Source: Amorphophallus konjac
Taxonomy: Eukaryota; Streptophyta; Magnoliopsida; Alismatales; Araceae
NCBI GenBank assembly: GCA_022559845.1
Contig: CM040125.1
Coordinates: forward strand, 199,680,102 to 199,744,101
Direction: 5' to 3'
DNA length: 64,000 nt
Positions 11,577 to 22,910 of this stretch are shown piece by piece; position 1 is the stretch's first letter, and every line of letters begins with the position of its first letter. The notes under the pieces are model-generated. The model saw only the letters and a list, made by a program, of their open reading frames with translations. It was not told the DNA's origin and searched no databases. A program made the translations under genes and the position numbers.

Positions 11577-12258
11577 AACGACTTAAGCAGAGTCGTTTAT
11601 CAAGTAATTAACGCCTAACAGAAGGGCGTTTACACATGTTTCAATTTTTCAGAATTTCAATATTTCATTAATTTATCTAAAACGTGCCCTGGTCAGGGTC
11701 GTTTGTTCAAGATTTGACGACTGTAGAAGCAGGCGTCTTATTATTTACATATTTGACAGAATATAAATAATTTTCAGGATTTATCCAAAACACGCCCTGG
11801 GCAGGGGCGTTACTCATTAATTCAATTTTTACAGAATATATATTTTCAGAATTTTTAACATATACGCGCCTTAGGAAGGGGCGTTTCTTTTCAATTTACG
11901 CCCTATGGTGGGGCGTTAACATATGGAAAACGACCTAGTCTAGGTCGTGAATTCAAGAAATACCAGGAATTTACATGATCAGCAAGATTTGCACGATAAT
12001 CAAGGATAACAATCATATAGTCATGACAGGAAAATTGGCAGGAATTCAGATGCAGTATTTTAGATTTGATGTTTCATGTTTATTGACTTTCAACCGTTAA
12101 CAATTATTGATTTCATGTAATTTCATGGATAATCAGTTCTTAAGATAGGTGATTAACATTTACATGAAATTAACGTCTGTGTACAGGGCGTCAATTATGA
12201 AATTGACGACCTGGGCAGGGTCGTGTCTTGTAAATTAGCGCCCTTGACAGGGGCGTTA
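11577..12258 (-). repeat. Array of short CpG-armed inverted repeats (downstream cluster), gypsy-1 3' LTR
   Basis: About eleven units of 20-25 bp sit in AT-rich spacers, each of the form ACG-CC(T/C)-loop-(A/G)GG-CGT. Clear examples are ACGACCTAGTCTAGGTCGT (11939-11948 region) and ACGCCCTATGGTGGGGCGT (11898-11916). Arm sequences differ between units but pairing is kept. The counterpart in the 5' LTR is at 19341-20023. The cluster lies downstream of the TATA box in the sense direction. Confidence 0.85.
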
Positions 12259-12907
12259 CTTTGAAAATATTACAGTAAACACAATAAAACCATATTAAAC
12301 TTTATGCATGTCATGTCAATATGTATATAAATCTTATCTTAATTTATTTGGGCTACAGTAACTTGAGAAAATCCTACCTTAATTGATGATCTGGAAGAAG
12401 ACTCCAGAAGAATCGTGAAGAATTTTGCTAAGATTACCCTGAAGCTTCTAACAGTAATCCCACGACTTAATAGCAGCAGCAAAAAGGCAGGAAGATGGAT
12501 GAAACCTACAGAGGATAGATTGAAGATATTAGTTTTCTTGAAATCCATGGACTGTAGGTAGAGGAAGGGGTACTTACACACGGATGAAGAACTCTTGTTC
12601 CTCAAAACGTCAGAGCCTCTTAACCTGTTAATAGGAGAAGAATAATAATCAATATTCTTCATGCATCATGGAAGAGAATTATCAAGAAAACTCACTGTTC
12701 TTCAACTTACCGTAGCAAGCGATTGATCAAATAGGTTTAGGGTTGGATCGAACAGGCTTATTTATAGGATTTTGGAAATCCTATTAGGGTTAGTGATTGT
12801 GTGGAAGTAATACTTCCATGATAGAGTTATTACCATGTTTGAACTCTTTCTAATGCTTATCACTTACCCTGGATAAGCTCCTGGGTCGAACGAAACTGGA
12901 ATGTAAT

Positions 12908-13146
12908 TAACGACCTAGGTCAGGGCGTCGATTCTTAAATTGACGACCTGGTGCAGGTCGTTTCTTAAGAAGCGCCTTGTATAAGGGCGTTCCTTATTTT
13001 CAAACACGCCCAAGAAAAGGGCGTTTCTTGTCCTTGCCCTTTTTGGCGTTTGGAATTTGACGTCTTGTGGTGAGGGCGTCCTTTCTTGAATAACGCCTTA
13101 GGTAGAGGCGTTTATTATTAAATTAACGCCTTACTAAGAGACGTTT
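12908..13146 (-). repeat. Array of short CpG-armed inverted repeats (upstream cluster), gypsy-1 3' LTR
   Basis: About seven to eight units lie in 240 bp of U3, upstream of the TATA box in the sense direction. One example is ACGACCTGGTGCAGGTCGT at about 12942. The 5' LTR copy is at about 20672-20910. Confidence 0.85.
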
Positions 13147-13268
13147 TTTTCTTTTCATTGATTTTCCTCCAGCTCTTTTGGCTTATCAAGATTTTATTTA
13201 TCCTTATTTGATTTATCAAATTCTTTATTTGATTTATTTAAAACCTTTCATTTATCAGGGTTGCTACA

Positions 13269-13283
13269 CCCTCCCCCACTTAA
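13269..13283 (-). other. Polypurine tract, gypsy-1
   Basis: On - this reads AAGTGGGGGAGGG directly before the 3' LTR start TGTAGCAACC, the normal plus-strand priming site. Confidence 0.9.
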
Positions 13284-13353
13284 AAGAATTTGATCCCCAA
13301 ATTCAATTGCATACATATATATGTAGGTTTGGAGAGTGTAGAGTACATACCTC

Positions 13354-16300
13354 TTAGAATAACTCGGGAAATCGTTTCTTCATAGATTCCTCGGTCTCCC
13401 ATGTCGCTTCGTGTTCAGTATTCTTATTCCATTGCACCTTGAGCATGAGAATAACCTTATTCCTTAGAGCTCGTATTTCTCGATCTAAGATCTTCATAGG
13501 CTTCTGTTCATAGGTGAGATCTTTCTGGATCACCAGATCTCCATGTTCAATAATGTGTGATGGATCGTGCACATACTTCTTCAACATAGATATGTGAAAC
13601 ACATTATGCACTTCGGACAATTGAGGAGGCAACGCGATGCGATAAGCAACCTCGCCAACTCTTTCGAGTACCTCAAATGGTCCGATGAATCTTGGCGTAA
13701 GCTTGCCCTTAACACCAAATCTTCGTATGCCACGTCCAGGTGATATCTTGAGAAATACCGGATCTCCGATTTAGAACTCAAGATCTCTCCTTCTTGTATC
13801 TGCATAAGCCTTTTGCCTGGTCTGAGCAACTTGCAATCTTTCTTGGATTACTTGTATCTTCTTAGTTGTATCCCTTACCATGTCTGGACATAATAGTTGT
13901 TTCTCTCCAACTTCGTTCCAGCATATGGGTGATCGGCAACTCCTTCCGTATAAGGCTTCGAAAGGTGCCATTTGGATACTAGCTTGGTAGCTGTTGTTAT
14001 ATGCAAATTCAACTAAAGGCAAGTGGTCATGCCAGCTTCCTCCAAAGTCAATGATGCATGCTCTAAGCATATCTTCAATAACTTGATTAGTTCTTTCGGT
14101 CTGACCATCCGTTTGTGGGTGGAAAGCTGTACTAAAGTTAAGCCTGGTTCCCAATGAATGTTGTAGACCCTTCCAAAAATGAGAAGTAAAACGGGGATCT
14201 CTGTCAGACACGATTGAGACAGGAATTCCATGTATCCTGACTATTTCCTTGATGTATAGTGCAGCTAGCACATCAATTGACCATCGGCTTTTTATTGGCA
14301 AGAAATGCGCCGATTTAGTTAATCGGTCAATGATAACCCAGATTCCATCGTGTCCTCCTTTTGATTTAGATAAACCCATGATGAAGTCCATACCAATATC
14401 CTCCCACTTCCACTTAGGAATATCTAGAGGATATAGTTTTCCAGCAGGCTTTTGGTGTTCCGCCTTGACCTGTTGGCATGTGAGACAGCGTGATACATAG
14501 TCCGCTATTTCTCTTTTCATGTTGGGCCACCAAAAGTTCCTCTTTACATCTTGGTACATTTTGGTTGATCCTGGATGAATAGTGTACCTTGATCTGTGAG
14601 CTTCATCTAAGATCTTCTTCTTTAATTCTGGACAATCTGGTATACAAGTTCTGTCTTTGAACAATAATCTTCCATCAGAAGTTAGTTGAAAATCAGATTG
14701 TCCTTCTAATCTGCCTTTGATTTCCACTAATATAGGATCATCATCCTGAAGTGCTTATATCTCAGATAATAAATCTGACTGTATGCTTACATGAGATAAT
14801 GTGACAAATTTGGCTTCCTTGTCCAAGCTTATATTGAGCTCGGAGAATTGTTCTAGCAACCTCCATTCTTGTATCATACAATTGGCTATCATTGCTCTCG
14901 GCTTTCGACTAAGGGCATCAGCAACATAATTACCATTTCCGGGATGGTATTGTATATTGAAGTCGAAGTCCTTGAGATATTCTAGCCAGCGTCTTTGTCT
15001 CATGTTTAGCTCCTTTTGTGAAAATAGATATTTGAGACTTTTGTGATCGGAGTATACAGTAAACTGCACTCCATATAAGTAGTGTCTCCATATCTTTAGG
15101 GAAAATACCACCGCGGCCAGTTCTAAGTCATGGACTGGGTAATTCTCCTCATGCTTCTTCAGTTGACGTGAAGAGTATGCTATGACCTTTCCTTGTTGCA
15201 TTAGGACACATCCAAGGCCAATACCGGAAGCATCTGTGTAGACCTCGAATTTCTCTCCTTCTATTGGTAGAGCTAACACTGGAGCTGTAGTGAGATGATC
15301 TTTGAGAGTTTGGAAACTTCGTTCACATTCCTCACTCCATTCATATCGGATCTCCTTGCGAGTTAACCTTGTAAGGGGCACGGCGATCTTGGAGAAATCT
15401 TTGATGAATCGTCGATAATAGCCTGCAAGGCCTAAGAAACTTCTGATCTCGCTAGCATTGGTTGGTTTTTCCCAGTTTCTAACAGCTTCAACCTTTGACG
15501 GATCTACTGATAATCCATCTTTTGAAATCACATGTCCTAGAAAAGCCACTTCTTCAAGCCAGAATTCACACTTGCTGAGTTTTGCATATAATTGATTTGT
15601 CCTCAAGACTTGCAATGCAATCCTCAAATGCTTTTCATGTTCTTCCTTAGTCTTGGAATATATCAATATATCATCAATGAAGACTACTATGAATTGATCC
15701 AAGTAAGGCCTGAATATGCTATTCATTAACTGCATAAAGGCAGCAGGGGCATTTGTTAGTCCAAAAGGCATAACAACGAATTCATAATGGCCATACCTGC
15801 TTCTGAATGTGGTATTATGAATGTCATCATCTTTGATCCTTAACTGATGATATCCTGATCTGAGGTCAATCTTCGAAAAATATTTGGATCCAGAAATTTG
15901 ATCAAATAATTCATCGATTCTCGGCAGTGGATACTTGTTCTTGATAGTGAGATGATTCAACTGTCGATAGTCGATGCATAGCCTCATGGATCCATCTTTC
16001 TTCTTTACAAACAGTACATGTGCTCCCCACGGGGAAGTACTTGGTCTAATAAACCCTTTTCGAATTAATTCCATCAATTGCTCCTTCAACTCTTTGAGTT
16101 CAGCAGGGGACATTCTATATGGTGCCCTTGAAACAGGACCAGCACCAGGGACTAAGTCAATGGTGAAGGCCACTTCTCTTTGAGGGGGTAATCCCGGCAA
16201 ATCTTCCGAAAATACGTCTGGAAATTCTTGCACTACCTGAATGTCTTCTATCTTGTTTTCCTTAGCTTCTTTAATAGTGACAAAAGCAAGGAAGGATACA

Positions 16301-17704
16301 CATCCTTTCCTGACGAGCTTGCTTGCTCGAAGAGCCGAAATAAGAGGGGATTTGCTCCGACTCTTGGGGCGAGTAAAGACTAATTCTGGAAAATCTTTGA
16401 AAGCAATTTAGCTATTGCGGCAATCAACCGTTGCCTGGTATTTGGATAACCAGTCCGCTCCCAGTATAACATCATACTCTATTAGATCGAGGCATATGAG
16501 ATCTATAGGTAATTTCCTACCTTGAACCATTACCTCACAGTTTTGGTAGTGATGAGTAATATCATTTTCACTTCCAAGAGGAGTAGTTAGAACTATTTTT
16601 ATCCATTCTGGTTCTAACGGTAACGGGTCGGCAAACTTCTTAGAAATAATGGAATGCGATGCACCCGTATCAAATAAGACATAAGCACTTTTGGAACAAA
16701 CTGTTAATGTACCTTCTACCAGTCCACCTTCTTCTTGCTCGGTCTCCTTTATTGCATGAAGTCGAGCGTTCTTTGTCACCGGGCGCTTACCGTCTCCGGC
16801 TTGGTCATTAAGTAACGGACAGTCGGGAATCCGATGTTCGCGGCTCCCACAACGGAGACATGCTCCTAATTTCCTCCAGCATTCTTCGGTCTTGTGACCA
16901 GCCTTGTCACAATGCTTGCATACTACGTTTGAAGGTGTAGTGGTGATAGAGAAGGGCTTGGATTTCTTGAACTTGGAATCTTGAGAGGATGAACCTCCAT
17001 TATTGGGCCTCTTCTTAAAGTTGGGTTTAAAAGAACCCGAACCTGTGACTTGCTCCTTCTTATCTTTTCCACGGATCCTATCAAATAGTTCCGTGGCATC
17101 TTCAAGTAATTGAGCTCGGCGCACTATTTCAGAATAAACTTGGATGTCCATAGGCGCCAGTTGAGTAATATAGTGGGGCCTAAGCCCATTAAGAAATCTA
17201 CGGGCTTTCATCTTCTCCGTGCTAATAAGATGCTTAGCATATCTAGACAACCTGGAGAACTGAGCTTCATAATCTGCTAATGATAAAGATCGTTGCTTTA
17301 ATGCAGCGAATTCTGCAGCCTTCTTTTCTTGGACTCGGTCCGAGAAATATTTAGCATTGAAGTATTCCACAAATTCTTCCCATGTTACTTGAGTAGGATC
17401 AATGGTTGCTTCAATAGACTCCCACTAGCATCTAGCATCTTTCTCTAACTGGAATGTAGCTAATAGAACTTTGTCCTGATCCGTGCATTGCACGACACGG
17501 AATATGCGTTCGGTTTCCCGAACCCAATGCTCGGCATCGTCCGGGTCGGTCGATCCTATGAACTTCGGGGGATTCATACTCTTAAATGCTTGGTGTAAGC
17601 TTCCAGCTCGTGGAGCACCACCTTGTGCTACCTGTTGTAGCACTTGAGTCAATCCCTTGGAGGGTACGCTGCATGTTGCGCCATTGAGCACGTTCGGCAG
17701 CCAT
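13354..17704 (-). pseudogene. gag-pol: gypsy-1 gag-pol polyprotein, one reading frame with four nonsense codons
   Basis: The start is the ATG at 17704 (MAAERAQWRNMQRTL), and a one-base insertion near 17655 shifts the next stretch. Gag includes [20 protein letters not shown]. Two CCHC knuckles, [14 protein letters not shown] and CLRCGSREHRIPDC, are at 16830-16930. The protease motif is LFDTGASHSI at about 16670. The RT active site is FIDDILIYS at about 15670, RNase H shows [11 protein letters not shown] and ADALSRK, and integrase has an HHCC finger (about 14480-14570), SDRDPRF and [13 protein letters not shown]. The end resembles a chromodomain (ILDREIRALRNK, EATWETEESM). Stops are at 17425 (TAG replacing Trp), 16408, 14755 and 13771 (the last two TAA replacing Gln, CAA). 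Otherwise the frame is kept for about 1,450 codons. The gypsy-2 homologue reads through these sites. Confidence 0.95.
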
Positions 17705-17708
17705 TATC

Positions 17709-17734
17709 CTACAATTACAATAGCTACGTTAGTA
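17709..17734 (-). promoter_or_regulatory. Predicted branch site and 3' splice site before gag, gypsy-1
   Basis: On -, TACTAAC (17734-17728) is followed 20 nt later by TTGTAG (AG at 17710-17709). The gag ATG begins five bases further on. The spacing and the exact branch consensus fit a plant 3' splice site. Gypsy-2 keeps the same layout. Confidence 0.55.
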
Positions 17735-17858
17735 TTATATCACTGTGATCTTATTAAAAGACTCATTGACTCTTAACCCTTGGTTCTACCCAATCTCACT
17801 TGGTTAAACGTTCAACTTATCCTTGGACTTGGGTTTTTCCTAGGAATTAAATACCTTA

Positions 17859-17871
17859 GGCTCTGATACCA
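17859..17871 (-). other. Primer-binding site, gypsy-1
   Basis: On - this reads TGGTATCAGAGCC, a perfect tRNA-iMet complement, seven bases inside the 5' LTR end. Confidence 0.95.
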
Positions 17872-18172
17872 CAAAAACTGTCACGCCCCGAGCGCGGAAG
17901 ATACCCGGAGACGCGTGACGAGTTTATATCAATCATGACAATCAGAGTGGTCGTGTATTCGACACAAAGACAGAGATGCGCAAAATAACAAGATAACCCA
18001 ATCCTTTTTTTCATAATGGATAGACTATTACAATTCCAATACTCTGTTTAATAAAAAGGAAAAGAATACATATTTGACTCAAGAAACTATAGAAAAGACT
18101 AGATGACACATGAGCAGCTCTATCACTTTCACTCTTGACCATTCCCATCCGATTGACTTCCATCGTCGTCGG

Positions 18173-18181
18173 ACTTACCTG
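18173..18181 (-). promoter_or_regulatory. Composite 3'/5' splice-site motif CAG|GTAAGT in the gypsy-1 5' LTR
   Basis: On - a pyrimidine-rich run TTTTTACTTTTCAG is followed at once by GTAAGT. It is preceded by CCTACTGAG. In the 3' LTR copy (CAG|GTAAGT at 10417-10409) the arms TGAGC/GCTCA form a hairpin between CCTACTGAG and the pyrimidine run. The same block is in gypsy-2, the solo LTR and the LARD LTRs. Confidence 0.6.
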
Positions 18182-20520
18182 AAAAGTAAAAAGGGACAAA
18201 CGGAATGAGCTAACGCTCAGTAGAAATTATATCTCAAGTACTAGCAAGGGGTTTAAGTAATTACATCTTTCATGAATGTAATAAAGCTATGCATGCTCGC
18301 ATAAAACGACAAGATAGAGAGAATGTAATATCAAAGAATAAAATGAACTAATCATGAACTTTCAACAAGATACTCAAGATATTCAAGCAAGTACATTTAA
18401 CAAGTCATGTCAAGAATTTTGGCTATCATGTATCAAGCAAGCAAGTAAATTACCCTTTTTCGGGCCACGCATTTCATTTCATGTCAAGTACGAGTCAAGT
18501 ACAAGATGTGTGTGGAATGTCCAATTAAGCTAGTCCTACACTCGATATAATGCCAGATACCTTATCATTTTAACTCCCATGGGTACAAGTACTTTCGGGT
18601 GCTCCTCCCAGGACCAGATCGGGCCCTATATGCGCAGGCATTTATCATGTGTTTTGACATCCACTTTTGTATATATAGCCAATTTTTGAATTTCAATAAT
18701 CAAGCTTGTAGACATGTATGACAACTTTGACTGGAATGGAGTCCAAAAATATGACAAAGGACATAGAATGGCGATAATAACGGTATAATCACGATATCGA
18801 TAAAACTAGGTAGAATATGGTTCCCTTAACTTGGGTACCATGACAAATCAATATGGTCATTCTTTATATAGAATTGAGGTCCACATGAACAGTATATCAA
18901 AGGTAAGATACCCTCATTCTTATCATAGAATTGAGGTTTACAAGAATGACATGGTATGGCATGATATCATCATCCCATTAAGAATTTTCTTATGATATAC
19001 TCTTTGTATAATCATAAGGGCCGGTATACCATGTTTCTTTAGATTGACATGGCAAAGATCGTGTAATGGGTTTTTAGGGTACAACCAGCTCAGTCGACCT
19101 TGAGGGAATCCAAGATACGAGGAGTCTTACGGAGGTCTCTATGATTAACTCGCTAGTCTAAAGGAACGGAATGTCCAATGGAGAGCTTGTATGTCAATGA
19201 GAGTTGAGTGTGACCGATAAAACAATCGTGAAACGTGGGACTATACTCACGGAGTGGAGAATAGTGTCGATATATATATTATATAACATATGAAACCATC
19301 GGTTAACAGAAACGGTGGAAAATTAGTTTTACAGTAAAGTAACGACTTAAGCAGAGTCGTTTATCAAGTAATTAACGCCTAACAGAAGCGCGTTTACACA
19401 TGTTTCCATTTTTCAGAATTTCAATATTTTATTAATTTATCTAAAACGCGCCCTGGTCAGGGTCGTTTGTTCAAGATTTGACGACTGCAGAAGCAGGCGT
19501 CTTATTATTTACATATTTGACAGAATATAAATAATTTTCAGGATTTATCCAAAACACGCCCTGGGTAGGGGCGTTACTCATTAATTCAATTTTTACAGAA
19601 TATATATTTTCAGAATTTTTAACATATACGCGCCCTAGGAAGGGGCATTTCTTTTCAATTTACGCCCTATGGTGGGGCGTTAACATATGGAAAACGACCT
19701 AGTCTAGGTCGTGAATTCAAGAAATACCAGGAATTTACATGATCAGCAAGATTTGCACGATAATCAAGGATAACAATCATATAGTCATGACAGAAAAATT
19801 GGCAGGAATTCAGATGCAGTATTTTAGATTTGATGTTTCATGTTTATTGACTTTCAACCGTTAACAATTATTGATTTCATGTAATTTCATGGATAATCAG
19901 TTCTTAAGATAGGTGATTAACATTTACATGAAATTAACGCCTGTGTACAGGGCGTCAATTATGAAATTGACGACCTGGGCAGGGTCATGTCTTGTAAATT
20001 AGCGCCCTTGACAGGGGCGTTACTTTGAAAATATTACAGTAAACACAATAAAACCATATTAAACCGTATGCATGTCATGTCAATATGTATATAAATCTTG
20101 TCTTAATTTATTTGGGCTACAGTAACTTGAGAAAATCCTACCTTAATTGATGATCTGGAAGAAGACTCTAGAAGAATCGTGAAGAATATTGCTAAGATTA
20201 CCCTGAAGCTTCTAACAGTAATCCCATGACTTAATAGCAGCAGCAAAAAGGCAGGAAGATGGATGAAACCTACAGAGGATAGATTGAAGATATTAGATTT
20301 CTTGAAATCCATGGACTGTAGGTAGAGGAAGGGGTACTTACACACGGATGAAGAACTCTTGTTCCTCAAAACGTCAGAGCCTCTTAACCTGTTAATAGGA
20401 GAAGAAGAATAATCAATATTCTTCATGCATCATGGAAGAGAATTATCAAGAAAACTCACTGTTCTTCAACTTACCGTAGCAGGCGATTGATCAAATAGGT
20501 TTAGGGTTGGATCGAACAAG

Positions 20521-20530
20521 CTTATTTATA
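20521..20530 (-). promoter_or_regulatory. TATA box, gypsy-1 5' LTR
   Basis: TATAAATAAG on - lies about 500 bp into the LTR and about 50 bp before a strong donor-like GTAAGT (20474-20469). The copy in the 3' LTR is at 12757-12766. Confidence 0.75.
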
Positions 20531-21037
20531 GGATTTTGGAAATCCTATTAGGGTTAGTGATTGTGTGGAAGTAATACTTCCATGATAGAGTTATTACTAT
20601 GTTTGAACTCTTTCTAATGCTTATCACTTACCCTGGATAAGCTCCTGGGTCGAACGAAACTGGAATGTAATTAACGACCTAGGTCAGGGCGTCGATTCTT
20701 AAATTGACGACCTGGTGCAGGTCGTTTCTTAAGAAGCGCCTTGTATAAGGGCGTTCCTTGTTTTCAAACACGCCCAAGAAAAGGGCGTTTCTTGTCCTTG
20801 CCCTTTTTGGCGTTTGGAATTTGACGTCTTGTGGTGAGGGCGTCCTTTCTTGAATAACGCCTTAGGTAGAGGCGTTTATTATTAAATTAATGCCTTACTA
20901 AGAGACGTTATTTTCTTTTCATTGATTTTCCTCCAGCTCTTTTGGCTTATCAAGATTTTATTTATCCTTATTTGATTTATCAAATTCTTTATTTGATTTA
21001 TTTAAAACCTTTCATTTATCAGGGTTGCTACACATGC

Positions 21038-22807
21038 TCTTGCTCATCTAAGTCCAAAGTTCTTTTTTGGTTACAATAAGTCAGGGGGAGTCCATCTTGC
21101 ATGTTTAATTAGCTGCATCTCATTTATTGCATCTTAGTTTATATGCTGCCATGTTGCTCATATGTGCATCACCCTTTAGTATATAAAATAGTGATGTGGG
21201 AAAAGGTAGGCTTAGTTTGCCTGGAAATACTCACTACGCTTGAGGCAAGTCCTCCGCCAGGTATCAAGGGTATTTTCACTACACTCTAGTGTCCATATGT
21301 TGAGGGGGAGATGGTTGTTTCTCTTGAGAAAGGTTGATATCTAAGTCTGCTCAATTAGAAAATTTCCTTCTGTCTGACCCCAGAGCATCGACTCCCTGTA
21401 AAAGATAGGTCGACACCATCACTCTGTTGTTCAAACCTCTCACTTTCATCTCATTCCCTATGCTTTGCATTTTTGAATGTGTTGCACTCTCACTCTTTTT
21501 CATTTCAAAACCTTGCAACTTCTAAGGGGGAGTGTGTTCTAGCTATTTATTCACCTCGCTTCCATGTGGACTGCTTCAAAGGGAGATTCCCTTCTTAGAC
21601 TATTCTTTCTGACTGACCTCTCTTGCAACAACCTCCTGCACTTCCTGTTATCATGGTTGCTTTAATGTAATAAAGCTTAAGGTCAACAACTTTCTAATCT
21701 GAAAACGAGCAAAGACTCCATGGGCTTGCTTCTGATGATGCTTCTCATGATATAAGTTCTAATGCTCCATGGTTTGCTTATGCACTTTTTGTTACTTCCT
21801 TGGTTGATATATTTCCATTTGAGTATTGTGATCAAACGACCATATCTAGTGAGATTTATTGCAAAGCACTCATTACAGAGCAATGGTCAGGATTTGCTAA
21901 GTAACCGGATACACTTCACCTGAGACGTGAGGTGGTTCACGTCAAAAGGCAGTGTCTTGATTAACTCTGACCTGATAAGAAGTTCTATTCATTTTAAAAA
22001 AATAAAAAATAAAAAAACAAAAAAAAACAACCAAGGGGAATGATAGAGCTTATAGAGCAATGGCTCATGCCCACTGAGAAACTGTCACCCTTCACCATGA
22101 AGTGATAGTGGTATAGGCATGAAGTGTCAAGCTATCTCTATTCAAAATAAGGCATGATAGATAACTGCATTAAGTAACTGGGGCATTTTCATTTAACACA
22201 TGTGATTCCTCACGTAAAAAGGTGTATGCTTATCTTGACTGTCAGCTCGGGTAATGTTAAAATCAGAGGTGCTTGTTTATAAAAATTTCTCACTATTTTC
22301 GGATTGCTTGACTTCAATACTCATGGTAGCTTCTTCCTGATCGGTCACTGCGTCTCATAAGTTAAGACGATTGGGGTTCATCTAGAACTTCTGTTCTTTT
22401 ATGTGCATGAGCTCTAGTAATCTTATTTTGAGTACCTCTCTATCTGCTCACTTTCTATCAAGTTTTTGTCTTTAATCCACCCATTAATACCACCATGTCA
22501 TGCTTGAAAATTGGGAGTTGTCTATTTTGTGGGTTGCTACAGTCAATTGATCGAATATGTCTTCATCCTGAATCTTTCTTCTGCGCTCTTCCACTCTTGT
22601 TTTTGCTAATGGCAAACGGGGAGAGAAAGTTATGAGTAAGAGAGTTAATTGTCAAAAAGGGAGAGAAAGTTATGTATAAGTTCTCGCTATTACATTCATG
22701 TCCATTGCATATCATATTGTTATCTGCATAAAGTTACTTACCCATATCTCATGTCAAAACAAGTAAACATAATGACTCATAGTTGCCATCTTCAAAAAGG
22801 GGGGGAA
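21038..22807 (+). other. Copia B 3' non-coding region and polypurine tracts
   Basis: No ORF of interest was seen. AGGGGGAG-type tracts occur at about 21083, 21303 and 21525, and the terminal PPT AAAAAGGGGGGGAA is at 22794-22807 next to the LTR. An A-rich run at about 21994-22033 may be an expanded tract or an old retroposon tail. Confidence 0.7.
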
Positions 22808-22910
22808 TGTTGGATAAATGTTATTTTGATGATGTCTCTCTATTAGTCATTGGTTAAATCAACCTTGAAACTCATGGAACATCCTTTCTGAATGACTAAG
22901 TATAAGGAGT

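Larger units (their letters stand above)
10115..13268 (-). repeat. 3' LTR of gypsy-1
   Basis: On - it starts TGTAGCAACC at 13268 and ends GGGGCGTGACA at 10115. It has the same contents as the 5' LTR: inverted-repeat arrays at 11577-12258 and 12908-13146, TATA at 12757-12766, and the AG|GT block at 10409-10417 with hairpin 10442-10455. Confidence 0.95.
10115..21032 (-). mobile_element. gypsy-1: Ty3/gypsy chromovirus, Tekay/Del-like, full length
   Basis: The element is complete, 10.9 kb on -. It is flanked by the 5-bp duplication CATGC (10110-10114 and 21033-21037). Both LTRs are 3154 bp by the boundaries used. The PBS matches tRNA-iMet and a PPT adjoins the 3' LTR. Internal domains run gag, protease, RT, RNase H, integrase and chromodomain-like end, and the long LTRs fit Tekay/Del. 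LTR differences seen by eye are about one per 50-60 bases in sampled stretches, so the insertion is fairly young; no exact identity was computed. Gag-pol has four internal nonsense codons, so the copy is inactive. Confidence 0.95.
17879..21032 (-). repeat. 5' LTR of gypsy-1
   Basis: On - the order is TG start (21032), inverted-repeat array (about 20910-20672), TATA (20530-20521), a GTAAGT donor-like site (20474-20469), a second array (20023-19341), a CCTACTGAG hairpin block with the composite AG|GT at 18179/18178, and the LTR end GTGACA at 17879. Confidence 0.95.

Noticed and set aside
11577..13146. Regularly spaced short repeats resembling a CRISPR array
   Set aside because: The units differ in sequence and are inverted repeats with variable spacing inside a plant LTR, and there are no cas genes.
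17859..17871. tRNA gene fragments at TGGTATCAGAGC sites
   Set aside because: These are only 12-13 base complements of the tRNA-iMet end at the correct place for primer-binding sites.
21990..22033. A-rich run in the copia B tail as a retroposon poly-A tail
   Set aside because: No body with A/B boxes and no flanking duplication could be found; it may be an expanded purine tract.
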